From contig JAVBME010000007.1 of assembly GCA_031552765.1 (NCBI GenBank), positions 144,901-208,900 on the forward strand: a DNA stretch of 64,000 nucleotides, in the 5' to 3' direction. The notes beneath the pieces are model-generated. The model ran no database searches. It saw only the letters and a list, made by a program, of their open reading frames with translations, and was not told the origin of the DNA. This DNA is from JAVBME01 sp031552765 (lineage in GTDB: Bacteria; Bacillota; Negativicutes; Acidaminococcales; JAISLQ01). The translations under genes and the position numbers were made by a program. Of this stretch, positions 1 through 8,399 are shown in pieces (position 1 is the first letter of the stretch; every line of letters begins with the position of its first letter).

Positions 1-2
1 TC

Positions 3-431
3 GAAAGCAAAGGCTACCCCTGCATGCTGATGACTGACACCGAGGTCATACTCTATGCCTGGGACTACCTGGTACGCCGCCACAAGCTGCCCTACGAGAT
101 AGCAGCCGGCGTCCTTGCCGCGCCGTTTTGGCACGAACTTGACGGCATGGCCGACGACGAGCACGAAGTGCTGGGCAGCGCCCGCATCGTCTATGAGAGC
201 CTGCTGCTCAACGGCCCCTTCTCCATCCTGGTCACCCGCACCGGCACGCTCATCGGCCTGACCGACCGCATCAAACTGCGCCCCATGGTAGCGGCGGAAA
301 AAGGAGATACCCTTTATATCGCGACCGAAGAAGCCGCCCTGCGCGTCATCTGCCCGCAGCCCGAACACATCTGGACGCCCGGCGCCAGCGAACTGGTCAT
401 CGGCCGCCTGAAAGAAGGTGTAGTGGCATGA
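3..431 (+). CDS. Glutamate synthase, class II glutamine amidotransferase subunit (3' part)
   Basis: The reading frame is open to the left edge of the window, so the true start lies outside; an internal ATG at 24 is not the start. The residues seen (ESKGYPCMLMTDTEV, then a C-terminal stretch containing LTDRIKLRPMV) fit the C-terminal part of the Ntn-hydrolase glutaminase domain that releases ammonia from glutamine. The catalytic N-terminal Cys would be outside the window. Its stop overlaps the start of the FMN/ferredoxin subunit (ATGA), and the GXGXG subunit follows, which is the split archaeal-type glutamate synthase arrangement. Family assignment rests mainly on that context. Confidence 0.8.
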   Translation, partial: ESKGYPCMLMTDTEVILYAWDYLVRRHKLPYEIAAGVLAAPFWHELDGMADDEHEVLGSARIVYESLLLNGPFSILVTRTGTLIGLTDRIKLRPMVAAEKGDTLYIATEEAALRVICPQPEHIWTPGASELVIGRLKEGVVA

Positions 432-1933
432 AACATCAACTGTTGCCGGAATTCCACATTGATATAAATGAAAACTGCATACAATGCAAAAAATGCGTGG
501 CGGAATGCTGTTTTGAAGCGCTAAGTTTCAAAAATGGTAAAATAACCGGCAGCGACCGCGCCTGCGTGGCCTGCCACCGCTGCACCAGCATCTGCCCCAC
601 CGCTGCCATCAGCGTGGGTAAACACCCCTCCTCTTTTCGCGAAAACCCTTACTGGCAGCCGCATTACATCAGCGGTATCTGCAAGCAGGCCAACACCGGC
701 GCCAAACTGCTCGGCTCCTGCGGCTGCGATAAGCCTTACCCTGTCTACTTCGACCACCTGCTGCTTGACGCCTGCCAGGTGACCAATCCTTCGCTCGACC
801 CTTTGCGCGAGCCGATGGAGATACGCACCCACCTCGGGCAAAGGCCGGAAAGCATCAAACTGGAAGAAAAGCCTGGCGGCGGCTACAAACTAGCGGAAAA
901 ATTGCCGCCGCGCATCCATCTTGATACCCCCATCATGTTCGCCGCCATGAGCTACGGCGCTATCAGCCTCAACGCCCACCGGGCGCTGGCCAAAGCCGCC
1001 GCCCAGTGCGGCACTTTGATGAACGTCGGCGAGGGGGGCCTCCATAAAGACCTTTATCCTTATGGCAAAAATATCGTCGTACAATGCGCCTCCGGTCGTT
1101 TCGGCGTCAGCCTCGACATGCTGGAGACAAGCGCCTTCATCGAAATTAAAATCGGCCAAGGCGCCAAACCGGGCATCGGCGGCCATGTACCGGGTGAAAA
1201 GGTGGACGAGAACGTATCCGCCACCCGCATGATCCCGGTCGGCACGGACGCGCTGTCGCCCGCCCCGCACCACGACATATATTCTATCGAAGACCTGCGC
1301 CAGCTCATCTTTGCTCTTAAAGAAGCGACCAACTACGAAAAACCCGTAGCAGTCAAAGTATCCGCCGTGCACAACATCGCCCCTATCGTAGTCGGCTCGG
1401 TACGGGCCGGGGCGGACATCATCGCCATCGACGGCCTGCGCGGCTCGACCGGCGCCGCGCCTACCATGATAAAAAACAATGTCGGCATCCCTATAGAGAT
1501 AGCCATTGCTACAGTGGACGAGCGGCTGCGCAAGGAAAACATCCGCCACCGCGCTTCCATCGTCGCCGCCGGCGGCATCAGAAACAGCGCCGACACTTTA
1601 AAAGCTATCGCGCTTGGCGCGGACGCCGTATACATAGGACAGGCCGCCCTCATCGCCATGGGCTGCCGCATCTGCCAGCAATGCCACACCGGAAAATGCG
1701 CCTGGGGCATTGCCACGCAACGGCCGGAGCTCACCTCACGCCTCGACCCGGACGAAACCGCGCAGTTTTTGTCCAACCTGGTACGCGGCTGGAGCCTCGA
1801 GATAAAAGAAATGCTCGGCGCCATGGGCGTCAACGCCCTAGAATCCGTCCGCGGCAGCCGTGAACGCCTGCGCGGCATCGGCCTTACGCAGAACGAACTG
1901 GAAATACTCGGCGTCAAGCCGGCGGGGAGGTAA
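428..1933 (+). CDS. Glutamate synthase, ferredoxin + FMN-binding synthase subunit (GltB central domain type)
   Basis: This 501-residue protein makes glutamate from 2-oxoglutarate and ammonia delivered by the glutaminase subunit. The N-terminus has two 4Fe-4S motifs (Cys17/20/23/27 and Cys46/49/52/56). Residues about 85-490 form the FMN (beta/alpha)8 barrel, with PIMFAAMSYGAIS, NVGEGG, a KIGQGAKPG stretch and RGSTGAAP. A Cys cluster (CRICQQCHTGKC) near residue 420 fits the 3Fe-4S centre of GltB. The fused ferredoxin replaces a separate electron-transfer subunit and implies ferredoxin or a similar reductant. It starts at an ATGA overlap with the upstream gene and is followed 5 bp later by the third subunit, so the genes are probably translationally coupled. 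Family assignment is firm; the electron donor is inferred. Confidence 0.93.
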   Translation: MKHQLLPEFHIDINENCIQCKKCVAECCFEALSFKNGKITGSDRACVACHRCTSICPTAAISVGKHPSSFRENPYWQPHYISGICKQANTGAKLLGSCGCDKPYPVYFDHLLLDACQVTNPSLDPLREPMEIRTHLGQRPESIKLEEKPGGGYKLAEKLPPRIHLDTPIMFAAMSYGAISLNAHRALAKAAAQCGTLMNVGEGGLHKDLYPYGKNIVVQCASGRFGVSLDMLETSAFIEIKIGQGAKPGIGGHVPGEKVDENVSATRMIPVGTDALSPAPHHDIYSIEDLRQLIFALKEATNYEKPVAVKVSAVHNIAPIVVGSVRAGADIIAIDGLRGSTGAAPTMIKNNVGIPIEIAIATVDERLRKENIRHRASIVAAGGIRNSADTLKAIALGADAVYIGQAALIAMGCRICQQCHTGKCAWGIATQRPELTSRLDPDETAQFLSNLVRGWSLEIKEMLGAMGVNALESVRGSRERLRGIGLTQNELEILGVKPAGR

Positions 1934-1938
1934 ATGAT

Positions 1939-2685
1939 ATGAAAAAAGTGACTATAGACGCCAGCGGCCTCTCCTATCACGACCTCAACCAACTGATCAA
2001 AAACGCCGCAAAGGGCGGCGCGGACGACATAGAAGTGGCCAACCTCAGCGGCCAGCGTTATATCGGCAGCGGCATCAAAAAAGAAGTCGCCCTCAAACTG
2101 CACGGCACGCCTGGCTCAGATCTCGCCGCCTTCAATTACGGCCCGCGCATCGAAGTGTTCGGCTGCGGGCAAGAAGCGGTGGGCAACACCATGAACAGCG
2201 GCGATATCACCATCCACGGCCACTGCAACGACGTGCTTGGCATATCCATGCGCGGCGGCAGTATTTTCGTGCGCGACTACGCCGGCTACCGCGTCGGCCT
2301 GCACATGAAAGAATACCAGGACATCGTCCCGACCATCGTCATCGGCGGCCCGGTCGGCCACTTTCTCGGCGAATATATGGCCGGCGGCGTCATTCTCGTC
2401 CTTGGCCTCAATTCGCGCAACGGCGGCTCGCCTATCGCCGGTAATTTCATAGGTACCGGCATGCACGGCGGCGTCATTTACCTGAGGGGCGAAGTACAGC
2501 CAGGCCAACTAGGCAAAGAAGTCAGCGTCACACCCATGGAAGAAGCCGACCGGCAAACCGTGCGCCAGCTAGTCAGCCAATACTGCCAGCGCTTTGGCGA
2601 CAACGAAACAGAAATACTGGCCGCGGAATTCACCAAACTCAAGCCGATATCCTCACGCCCCTACGGGCAACTCTACGTATCGTAA
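1939..2685 (+). CDS. Glutamate synthase GXGXG-domain subunit (GltB C-terminal domain type)
   Basis: This 248-residue protein consists of the right-handed beta-helix domain found at the C-terminus of large bacterial glutamate synthases and in FwdC-like proteins. Glycine-rich repeats run through residues about 60-200 (for example RGGSIFVRDYAGYRVG and GTGMHGGVIYLRGEV). In the holoenzyme this domain is structural and helps form the ammonia tunnel. It lies 5 bp behind the FMN subunit in the same operon. The encoded order glutaminase, ferredoxin-FMN, GXGXG matches the split enzyme of archaea and some anaerobic Firmicutes. Confidence 0.9.
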   Translation: MKKVTIDASGLSYHDLNQLIKNAAKGGADDIEVANLSGQRYIGSGIKKEVALKLHGTPGSDLAAFNYGPRIEVFGCGQEAVGNTMNSGDITIHGHCNDVLGISMRGGSIFVRDYAGYRVGLHMKEYQDIVPTIVIGGPVGHFLGEYMAGGVILVLGLNSRNGGSPIAGNFIGTGMHGGVIYLRGEVQPGQLGKEVSVTPMEEADRQTVRQLVSQYCQRFGDNETEILAAEFTKLKPISSRPYGQLYVS

Positions 2686-2731
2686 AAAACATTATACGGC
2701 TTACCAAAAGGTATGCCGACAAAACGTTTTA

Positions 2732-2740
2732 TGTTATAAT
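2732..2740 (+). promoter_or_regulatory. Extended -10 promoter element
   Basis: TG-T-TATAAT is a perfect extended -10 box about 60 bp ahead of the small gene at 2802. No good -35 box is visible at 16-18 bp spacing, which fits an extended -10 promoter. A strong AGAAAGGAGGT at 2753-2763 follows but is too far from the likely start to serve it. Confidence 0.5.
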
Positions 2741-2801
2741 TTAGGCAAATACAGAAAGGAGGTAGAGAGCAAGCCAAAAAAATCGAAAAGAGGTGTCAGA
2801 T

Positions 2802-3029
2802 ATGTCCGGCTGCACAAAAGGCGGCCCTGGCGAATATAGCAGCCTCAGCGACAGCAAGGCCTACAAACCCGCGGACTTGAAACTACCCGTCCGCCACGAC
2901 AACGCCGACAGCATAGCAAACAAGTCGGATAACCTTAAAATACAGGCCAGACGTAGCGTAGCAAAAGCAAAAGAAGCTGTGTCCGACGCCTTCAAAGAAG
3001 TCAAGGAAAAAGCTGATAAACATACTTAA
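2802..3029 (+). CDS. Small Lys/Ala-rich hydrophilic protein of unknown function
   Basis: A 75-residue protein if started at the ATG, which sits 6 nt after AGAGGTG; a GTG three codons earlier is less well placed. I do not recognise the family. The N-terminal half is polar and Gly/Ser-rich. The C-terminal half (about residues 45-75) is a repetitive charged helix with alternating KA/KE pairs, like LEA- or CsbD-type stress proteins, but no family signature is certain. There is no signal peptide or membrane segment. It has its own promoter and a strong terminator, so it is probably a separate transcript from the glutamate synthase operon. Confidence 0.6.
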   Translation: MSGCTKGGPGEYSSLSDSKAYKPADLKLPVRHDNADSIANKSDNLKIQARRSVAKAKEAVSDAFKEVKEKADKHT

Positions 3030-3108
3030 CACCAGCCCTATAAGGGCATGTTACCGTCCTATGCCTAAAGTCATTCTGAAAGATTTGCCAACCGCACCAC
3101 ATTTTCTG

Positions 3109-3140
3109 GCAGCCCCTGCATAAGGGGCTGCTATTTTCGT
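3109..3140 (+). terminator. Rho-independent terminator
   Basis: An 8-bp GC-rich stem (GCAGCCCC / GGGGCTGC) with a 7-nt loop is followed by TATTTTCGTT. It ends the small gene at 2802. Confidence 0.75.
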
Positions 3141-3150
3141 TACACAAGAA

Positions 3151-3179
3151 AAAAGACAAAGGGCAATCCCTTGTCTTTT
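3151..3179 (-). terminator. Terminator of the sensor-kinase/regulator operon
   Basis: AAAAGACAAAGGG and CCCTTGTCTTTT form a stem with a single bulged A and the loop CAAT, A-rich on one side and T-rich on the other, just past the stop of the regulator gene. It can work in both directions. Confidence 0.7.
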
Positions 3180-3182
3180 ACC

Positions 3183-4511
3183 CTACTTCTTATTCTTCAA
3201 AATCCCATACCGCTGCATCTTGTTGCGCAGCGTCGTCCTGGTTATGCCCAGCTCGTCCGCCGCCCGGGAAATATTGTAGTTATACTTTTCCAGGCAGTCC
3301 ATTATCGCCTTGCGCTCGCTCTCCTCCAGCGTCCAGGCTATCGGCTCGTCGCTCCTACTGCTCTTTATCTCGTCCGGCAGGTCGCAAACCTCTATAGAAC
3401 TCTTTTGCGACAATATTATTATCCGCTCTATCGTGTTCTTCAGCTCACGCACATTGCCCAGCCACTCGTAATTTACCAAAAGCTGCATCGCGTCTTCTTC
3501 GACGCCGGTTATCGGCGACTCTATACGCTCTTTATAAAAGCGGAGAAAATAATCCACCAGCGGCCTTATATCCTCCCGCCGCTCGCGCAGCGGCGGCAAC
3601 CGCACCGGGATGATATTCAGCCGGAAAAACAGGTCCATCCTAAAAGCCCCCCTGGCCATCTGGGCCTGCAAATCCTTATTGGTCGCCGCTATCACCAGCG
3701 CGTCAAAATCCAGCTCCTCTGTCCCGCCCACCTTGCGGTACTTCTTGCTCTCCAAAACGCGCAGCAGCTTGGCCTGCAGCTCCAGATCCATATCGCCGAC
3801 CTCGTCCAGGAACAGTATCCCGTTATGCGCCTTATCCAGCAGCCCGGCCTTGTCCTGCTTGGCCTCGCTGAACGCCCCCTTCTCGTAGCCAAACAGCTCG
3901 CTCTCCTGCAAGGTTTTAGGTATCGCCGCGCAGTTTAGCGCCACAAAATTCTTGCCCGCGCCAAAACTCTTCCATATATAATTGGCCACCACTTCCTTGC
4001 CCGTACCGCTCTCGCCCTGGATGAGGATATTGGTATTATGCCGGCTCTTAGCTATTTGCGCCACCGTATCCTTGATAAACCCCACAGCTTTACTTGATCC
4101 GGTAAAAGGGTTCGTCCCCTCGTCAAAAGTGCTGATAGGCGCGCGTTTTTTTATAAAACTCAACGCCTCGGCGATAGACGCCGACACCTCTTTTAAAGAA
4201 AACGGCTTGGTAAAATAATCATACGCCCCCAGCTTCATCGCCTTGACCGCCAATTTCGCCTCATTCATGAAAGTTATCATGATGACCACCGTCTTTATCT
4301 TGGCCTCATTTACCTTATTTAAAACATCCAGGCCGCTGATGCCCGGCAGCTGGATATCCACTATCGCCAGGTCGATATCGCCGCCGCGCAGCGCCTCCAT
4401 CCCCTTCTCGCCCGACTCGGCCGCAAGCACCTCTACCCCCTCCAGCTTCGAGAGCTGTATCCTGAGCGAATGCCTTATGCTCATCTCGTCGTCTATTATC
4501 AGTATCTTCAC
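3183..4511 (-). CDS. NtrC-family sigma-54-dependent response regulator
   Basis: 442 residues, starting at a GTG preceded by AAAGGGTGATAGG. Residues 1-115 are a receiver with acidic pair D7/D8 and phospho-acceptor D52. Residues about 135-365 are the AAA+ domain, with Walker A GESGTGKE (about 166-173), Walker B LFLDE and an arginine-finger region FFRLN. The C-terminus (about 395-440) is a Fis-type helix-turn-helix. The loop that contacts sigma-54, normally GAFTGA, reads GAFSEA at 212-217. The partner kinase is encoded immediately upstream (18-bp gap). A sigma-54 promoter with upstream dyads lies in front of the nearby CoA-transferase/transporter operon, the likely target. That link is inferred from position and promoter type. 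Confidence 0.92.
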   Translation of the reverse strand: MKILIIDDEMSIRHSLRIQLSKLEGVEVLAAESGEKGMEALRGGDIDLAIVDIQLPGISGLDVLNKVNEAKIKTVVIMITFMNEAKLAVKAMKLGAYDYFTKPFSLKEVSASIAEALSFIKKRAPISTFDEGTNPFTGSSKAVGFIKDTVAQIAKSRHNTNILIQGESGTGKEVVANYIWKSFGAGKNFVALNCAAIPKTLQESELFGYEKGAFSEAKQDKAGLLDKAHNGILFLDEVGDMDLELQAKLLRVLESKKYRKVGGTEELDFDALVIAATNKDLQAQMARGAFRMDLFFRLNIIPVRLPPLRERREDIRPLVDYFLRFYKERIESPITGVEEDAMQLLVNYEWLGNVRELKNTIERIIILSQKSSIEVCDLPDEIKSSRSDEPIAWTLEESERKAIMDCLEKYNYNISRAADELGITRTTLRNKMQRYGILKNKK

Positions 4512-4529
4512 CCTATCACCCTTTCCGCC

Positions 4530-6683
4530 TCAAAGCGGCAGCGAAATTATAAAGCAACTGCCCCCGCCCGGGCGGCTCTCCACACTTATGCCACCCCCGT
4601 GGTCGCGTATTATCTTATAAGCTATCGACAGCCCGAGGCCTGTCCCCGCCTCTTTGGTCGAATAAAACAAGTCGAAGATCTTCTCCCTGTCCTCTTCCGG
4701 TATCCCCTCGCCGTCGTCGGCAAACGCCACCAATATCCGCTCGTCCTTCTGGCATATCCCGATGCTTATCTCCCCGTCCCTTTCTATCGCCTGCACCGAA
4801 TTGCTCAAAATATTGATAAACGCCTGCTTTATCCCGCGCCGGTCCACCCTGGCGAACGGGTGCGGCATCTGGCAATCGAACACCACCCTGATATTCTTTT
4901 TCTCTATCTCCGCCTTCAATATCGCCAATATCTCATAAATAATCTGCTGCACATTGGACACCGCGTAAATAGGCGAATTCTGCCCGGCAAAATGCAGGTA
5001 ATTTATCACTATCTCATTAAGGTCTTTTATCTCCTTGCTTACCAGTGCTATTATCTCCGCCCGCTCCGCCTCGTCCGCCTCCTCATAAGCCTCCAGGAGG
5101 TTCGCCAGCCCGGCCAGCGGGTTGCCTATCTCATGGATGACCGACGAAGTGAACCTCCCCAGCGTGCTTATCCGGTCGTCGCGCTTCAAGCGCTCTTCCA
5201 TCACCCGCTCATTCTCCACATTTTTAAAGAAAAACACAAAACCGTTCTGGCTGCCGTCCGCATCGCGCAGAGCGGAAATATTCACCAGACAGCGTATCCG
5301 CTTGCCATTGCTGCGGCATATCCGCTGCTCAAAGTCGCTCACATTCCTCCCCGTCTCGGTTATCTCATCGATAACCCGCGGAAAATCCACATCCAGCGCC
5401 TGGTATAACAAATCCACCGGCTCGCCCAAAAACCGGCCTTTCGCATAGCCCGTGATATTCTCCAAAGCATTGTTGAAAATTATCACCCGCCCCTCCCGGC
5501 TGGCCACCAGTATGCCGCTGCCCGCGCTCATGATGATATTGTTCAAAAACTGCTGCAAACGGCTCTCGCGCAGTAGCGCCCCCTCCAGTTGCACCATCTT
5601 GTCGTCCAGCCGGCCGGCCATCTCCTTAAACGCCCTGTACAAATCCCCTATCTCGTTTTGGTATTCATCCTTAAAATCGCTGTTGTCAAACTCGCCCCGA
5701 CCCAGCCTCTCCACACTGCTCACCAGCTTCTTCACCGGCTCGGTTATCCGCCGCACCAACAGCAAACCTATAACAAGGCCCACCCCCAAAGTACCGAAAA
5801 TCATGCCGCGCAGGCGGTCGGTCAGGGCGTACACCTCCTCGAGGATCACATCCTCGCTCTGCTCGAGCATGATCATCCAGCCAAGATTGCCCACATAAGT
5901 TATCACATCATAATACACCTTGCCGCCGCGCGTCATAATGCCCGCGCCCTCCGCTTTCTCCGCCAAAAGCGTGTACAGGCCGGTACTGCGGCCGTTCATC
6001 TTGACCGCAAAATCCTCCACCAGCACCACCTCATTGCTCAGGTTGCGCTCCGGGTCGGCCATCAGCGCCCCCGCCGCGTCCACTATGCGTATGCCGCCGT
6101 TGAAAGGCTTCTTATTGTCCCGCGCTACCCGGTGTATATTGCTTAAAGATATCCCCGCGCCCAAAACCCCTATCACCTTTCTATCCTCGTCCAGCACCGG
6201 CGCCGCCACCACAAAATGCGGCACTTTCAGCACCCGGCTCGTGTACATGCGGCTCACATACACCTCGCCCGTCGCCATCACATGCTGGAAATAATCGCGG
6301 TCGGTATAAGTATAATTCGCCTGCGCCTGCGGGTTGGCCGGGTTGGAATAAAGTAGCCGCCCGCTTTGGTCATGGAAAAACACCAAATCAAACTGCGCGT
6401 AATTCTCATACAACCGGTCTATCTCATAACGAAGCCTCTCCATATCGCGCGGGTTTTTATTTATCTCGCGCGTCGAAGCCCGCATCACCCGTACCGCATC
6501 CTCCATATAAAGAGACAGCTTGTCGCCAATAGCCCCCGCTATAACCAGGTTCTTGTCCAGCGCCTCGTTCATCGCGTGGTTTCTCACGATATTCGTGATA
6601 ACCACCGCGTTCAAAATATTCACCGACAACACAAATACTATTATCACCGCCGGTATCATAAACTTAAAACTGCGTATCCGCAT
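4530..6683 (-). CDS. Membrane sensor histidine kinase with dCache-type periplasmic domain
   Basis: 717 residues. One transmembrane helix at residues about 8-32, a periplasmic dCache-like sensor (about 35-270, with the DRDYFQHVMATGEVYVS type stretch typical of the fold), and a second helix near 290. Then HAMP, a PAS domain (about 375-490), HisKA with HEIGNPLAGL carrying the phosphorylated His, and HATPase with N, DDGEGIP, STKEAGTGLGL motifs. This is the DctB/NtrB-like layout that pairs with NtrC-type regulators. The partner regulator is the next gene. The adjacent dicarboxylate-carrier operon suggests an organic acid or a related small molecule as signal, which is inference. The start follows AAAGGCGGTAGGGC. 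Confidence 0.9.
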   Translation of the reverse strand: MRIRSFKFMIPAVIIVFVLSVNILNAVVITNIVRNHAMNEALDKNLVIAGAIGDKLSLYMEDAVRVMRASTREINKNPRDMERLRYEIDRLYENYAQFDLVFFHDQSGRLLYSNPANPQAQANYTYTDRDYFQHVMATGEVYVSRMYTSRVLKVPHFVVAAPVLDEDRKVIGVLGAGISLSNIHRVARDNKKPFNGGIRIVDAAGALMADPERNLSNEVVLVEDFAVKMNGRSTGLYTLLAEKAEGAGIMTRGGKVYYDVITYVGNLGWMIMLEQSEDVILEEVYALTDRLRGMIFGTLGVGLVIGLLLVRRITEPVKKLVSSVERLGRGEFDNSDFKDEYQNEIGDLYRAFKEMAGRLDDKMVQLEGALLRESRLQQFLNNIIMSAGSGILVASREGRVIIFNNALENITGYAKGRFLGEPVDLLYQALDVDFPRVIDEITETGRNVSDFEQRICRSNGKRIRCLVNISALRDADGSQNGFVFFFKNVENERVMEERLKRDDRISTLGRFTSSVIHEIGNPLAGLANLLEAYEEADEAERAEIIALVSKEIKDLNEIVINYLHFAGQNSPIYAVSNVQQIIYEILAILKAEIEKKNIRVVFDCQMPHPFARVDRRGIKQAFINILSNSVQAIERDGEISIGICQKDERILVAFADDGEGIPEEDREKIFDLFYSTKEAGTGLGLSIAYKIIRDHGGGISVESRPGGGSCFIISLPL

Positions 6684-6985
6684 GCCCTACCGCCTTTTGA
6701 CCCGCCGCCGCGCCGGGCGGCCTTTATTACACCTTTATTTTAACATAGCCCCGTAAGGGCGGGCAATGAAAGCACTCCAATGACATAACAGCCTCTGCCC
6801 CCGTAGGGGCTGGCGCCCCTCTCAGGCGAGATGCTCTCGCCCATCCGAGGACTAGCCCCGACAGCCCGCAAAACACAAATAATTTTGCCGCAAAAACACA
6901 CCAACCCCGTGCTCATCTTCGCCCCGCTAGTCCTTGGGAAGGAATGCACAGCATTCCAGAAAGGAGCGTCCCGCAATACTTATCT
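6684..6985. other. Intergenic region with GC-rich palindromes, no credible gene
   Basis: About 300 bp without a supported gene. It holds an inverted repeat AGGACTAGC (6848-6856) / GCTAGTCCT (6926-6934), a short hairpin GGAATGC-ACA-GCATTCC (6941-6957) and several GCCCC/GGGGC runs. The GCTAGTCC core recurs in the hairpin at 8314-8336. An open frame on the minus strand looks like translated palindrome and has no ribosome binding site. The left end must contain the kinase promoter, which I could not define. Confidence 0.5.
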
Positions 6986-7017
6986 TATAAAAAATGCCCG
7001 GGAATAAATTCCCGGGC
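6986..7017 (-). terminator. Terminator of the CoA-transferase/transporter operon
   Basis: A perfect 9-bp stem GCCCGGGAA / TTCCCGGGC with loop TAAA lies 14 bp after the transporter stop. On the minus strand it is followed by ATTTTTTATA. Confidence 0.85.
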
Positions 7018-7031
7018 GCTTTACTTGCCAC

Positions 7032-8267
7032 TTAGCCTGCCATGTTATAGTATCCTATAAACCCAAGCACAGCGGCAAACAGCACATTGCCTATCTCCAG
7101 CATGATAAGCTGCAAGAACAGCTTCTCCTTATCCATATTGTCAGTAGCCGCCGCCAAAGACAGCGCCCCCAGCGTGGAAAACGGGCTGTATGTGACCGCG
7201 TGCGCCCCTACCACTATCGCCGCCACGATGGCCGCCGCCGGCACCGAGCCCATATTCTGCGCGATGCCCGCCGCCGTAGGTATCAGCGTCGGCATAACCA
7301 CGCCCGAGGCGCTCGACACCGTCGACATCAAACCCGCGATAGTCGCCATGATGCCAGTCGACAGCCCGGGCGTCATGATCGACGACAAAAACTTTATCAA
7401 AGCCGTGATACCGCCGGCCTTCGAGATGACATTTATCAGCACGGCCACGCCGCTGATGAGCAGCAGCGTATCCCAGGCCGTATTGGCTATAGCCTCCTTC
7501 TGCCGCTGCGGATTGAACAGCAAAAGCGCCGCGCCGCCGGCAAACCCCGTCAAGCCGATATCTGTTTTAAAGACCAGTATCCCCAGCACCACCAGCGTGA
7601 CCACGGCCATAGTCGCCTTCTGCTCCTGGTTGAACGCCACATCCACCCCATTCGTCCCACCCTTGCCCGAAAGCCTGAGCCCGCCAAACGCCAGGTAAAA
7701 AGCTATCCCCTGCAAAGTCGATGCTATCGCCACAGACAGGAAAATCGGCGTATAGTTAGTCACCCCGATACTTGCCGATAAATTGTCCGCGATGATACCA
7801 GACGGCGACAGGGGCGACAGCCCCCCGGCTAAGCTGCCGGACACCACCATGCAGGCCATGAGGATCGGCCGTATATTTTCCCGCTCCGCGATACTCATCG
7901 CCACCGGCGCCATCAAAGCCGTCATAACTATCGGGCCGGGGCCGATAGCCGATGTGATCGCGCACACGATAAAAAAGATTATCGGCAAAAGCTTTACATT
8001 GCCTTTCGCCAGCCCGGCCACCTTCTCCGCCAGAATGTTGAGCGTGCCGTTGACCTTGGCTATGGCAAACAAAAAAGTCATGCCCATCAATGTAATAAAT
8101 AATGAGGTCGGAAAACCGGCTATAACAGCCTTAACAGGCATACCTACTATATAAACGCCCACAATGAACGCAAAAAACAGCGATACCACACCGGTATTCA
8201 CCTTGCGCCTAAAACCGATGAAAATAGCCAAAACCAGTACCAATAAGGTAAAAACCTGCATTGTCAT
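7032..8267 (-). CDS. Dicarboxylate carrier of the MatC / ion-transporter superfamily
   Basis: 411 residues with about 11-12 hydrophobic helices. The N-terminus (VLVLAIFIGFRRKVNTGVVSLFFAFIVG) matches the MatC N-terminal region. Helix-breaking Ser/Gly-rich re-entrant stretches (GPGPIVMTALMAPVAMSIA and SSASGVVMPTLIPTA) are those of two-hairpin organic-acid carriers. It probably moves a C3-C4 dicarboxylate such as malonate, malate or succinate across the inner membrane; the substrate is not determined by sequence. It lies downstream of a class III CoA-transferase in the same transcript, so import may be coupled to CoA activation. The ATG follows AAGGGGGATTAGCA. Confidence 0.8.
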   Translation of the reverse strand: MTMQVFTLLVLVLAIFIGFRRKVNTGVVSLFFAFIVGVYIVGMPVKAVIAGFPTSLFITLMGMTFLFAIAKVNGTLNILAEKVAGLAKGNVKLLPIIFFIVCAITSAIGPGPIVMTALMAPVAMSIAERENIRPILMACMVVSGSLAGGLSPLSPSGIIADNLSASIGVTNYTPIFLSVAIASTLQGIAFYLAFGGLRLSGKGGTNGVDVAFNQEQKATMAVVTLVVLGILVFKTDIGLTGFAGGAALLLFNPQRQKEAIANTAWDTLLLISGVAVLINVISKAGGITALIKFLSSIMTPGLSTGIMATIAGLMSTVSSASGVVMPTLIPTAAGIAQNMGSVPAAAIVAAIVVGAHAVTYSPFSTLGALSLAAATDNMDKEKLFLQLIMLEIGNVLFAAVLGFIGYYNMAG

Positions 8268-8313
8268 TGCTAATCCCCCTTAAATTACGCCGCCTCCGGC
8301 CACTTCATACTAT

Positions 8314-8336
8314 CCGGGGCGGCTAGTCCGCCCCGG
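8314..8336. repeat. GC-rich hairpin between transporter and CoA-transferase genes
   Basis: Perfect 9-bp arms CCGGGGCGG / CCGCCCCGG with loop CTAGT and no T-run. It may stabilise or attenuate the mRNA in this 132-bp gap. The inner GCTAGTCC also occurs at 6926. Confidence 0.55.
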
Positions 8337-8399
8337 TAAATAGCGCGCCTTGATCGGCAAGATTTTTTATAGCAGAGCAAAAAACAAACCCCATACCCC

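Noticed and set aside
6740..6976. Minus-strand frame of 78 codons between kinase and transporter
   Set aside because: Runs through GC-rich palindromes, has no ribosome binding site and no protein-like pattern.
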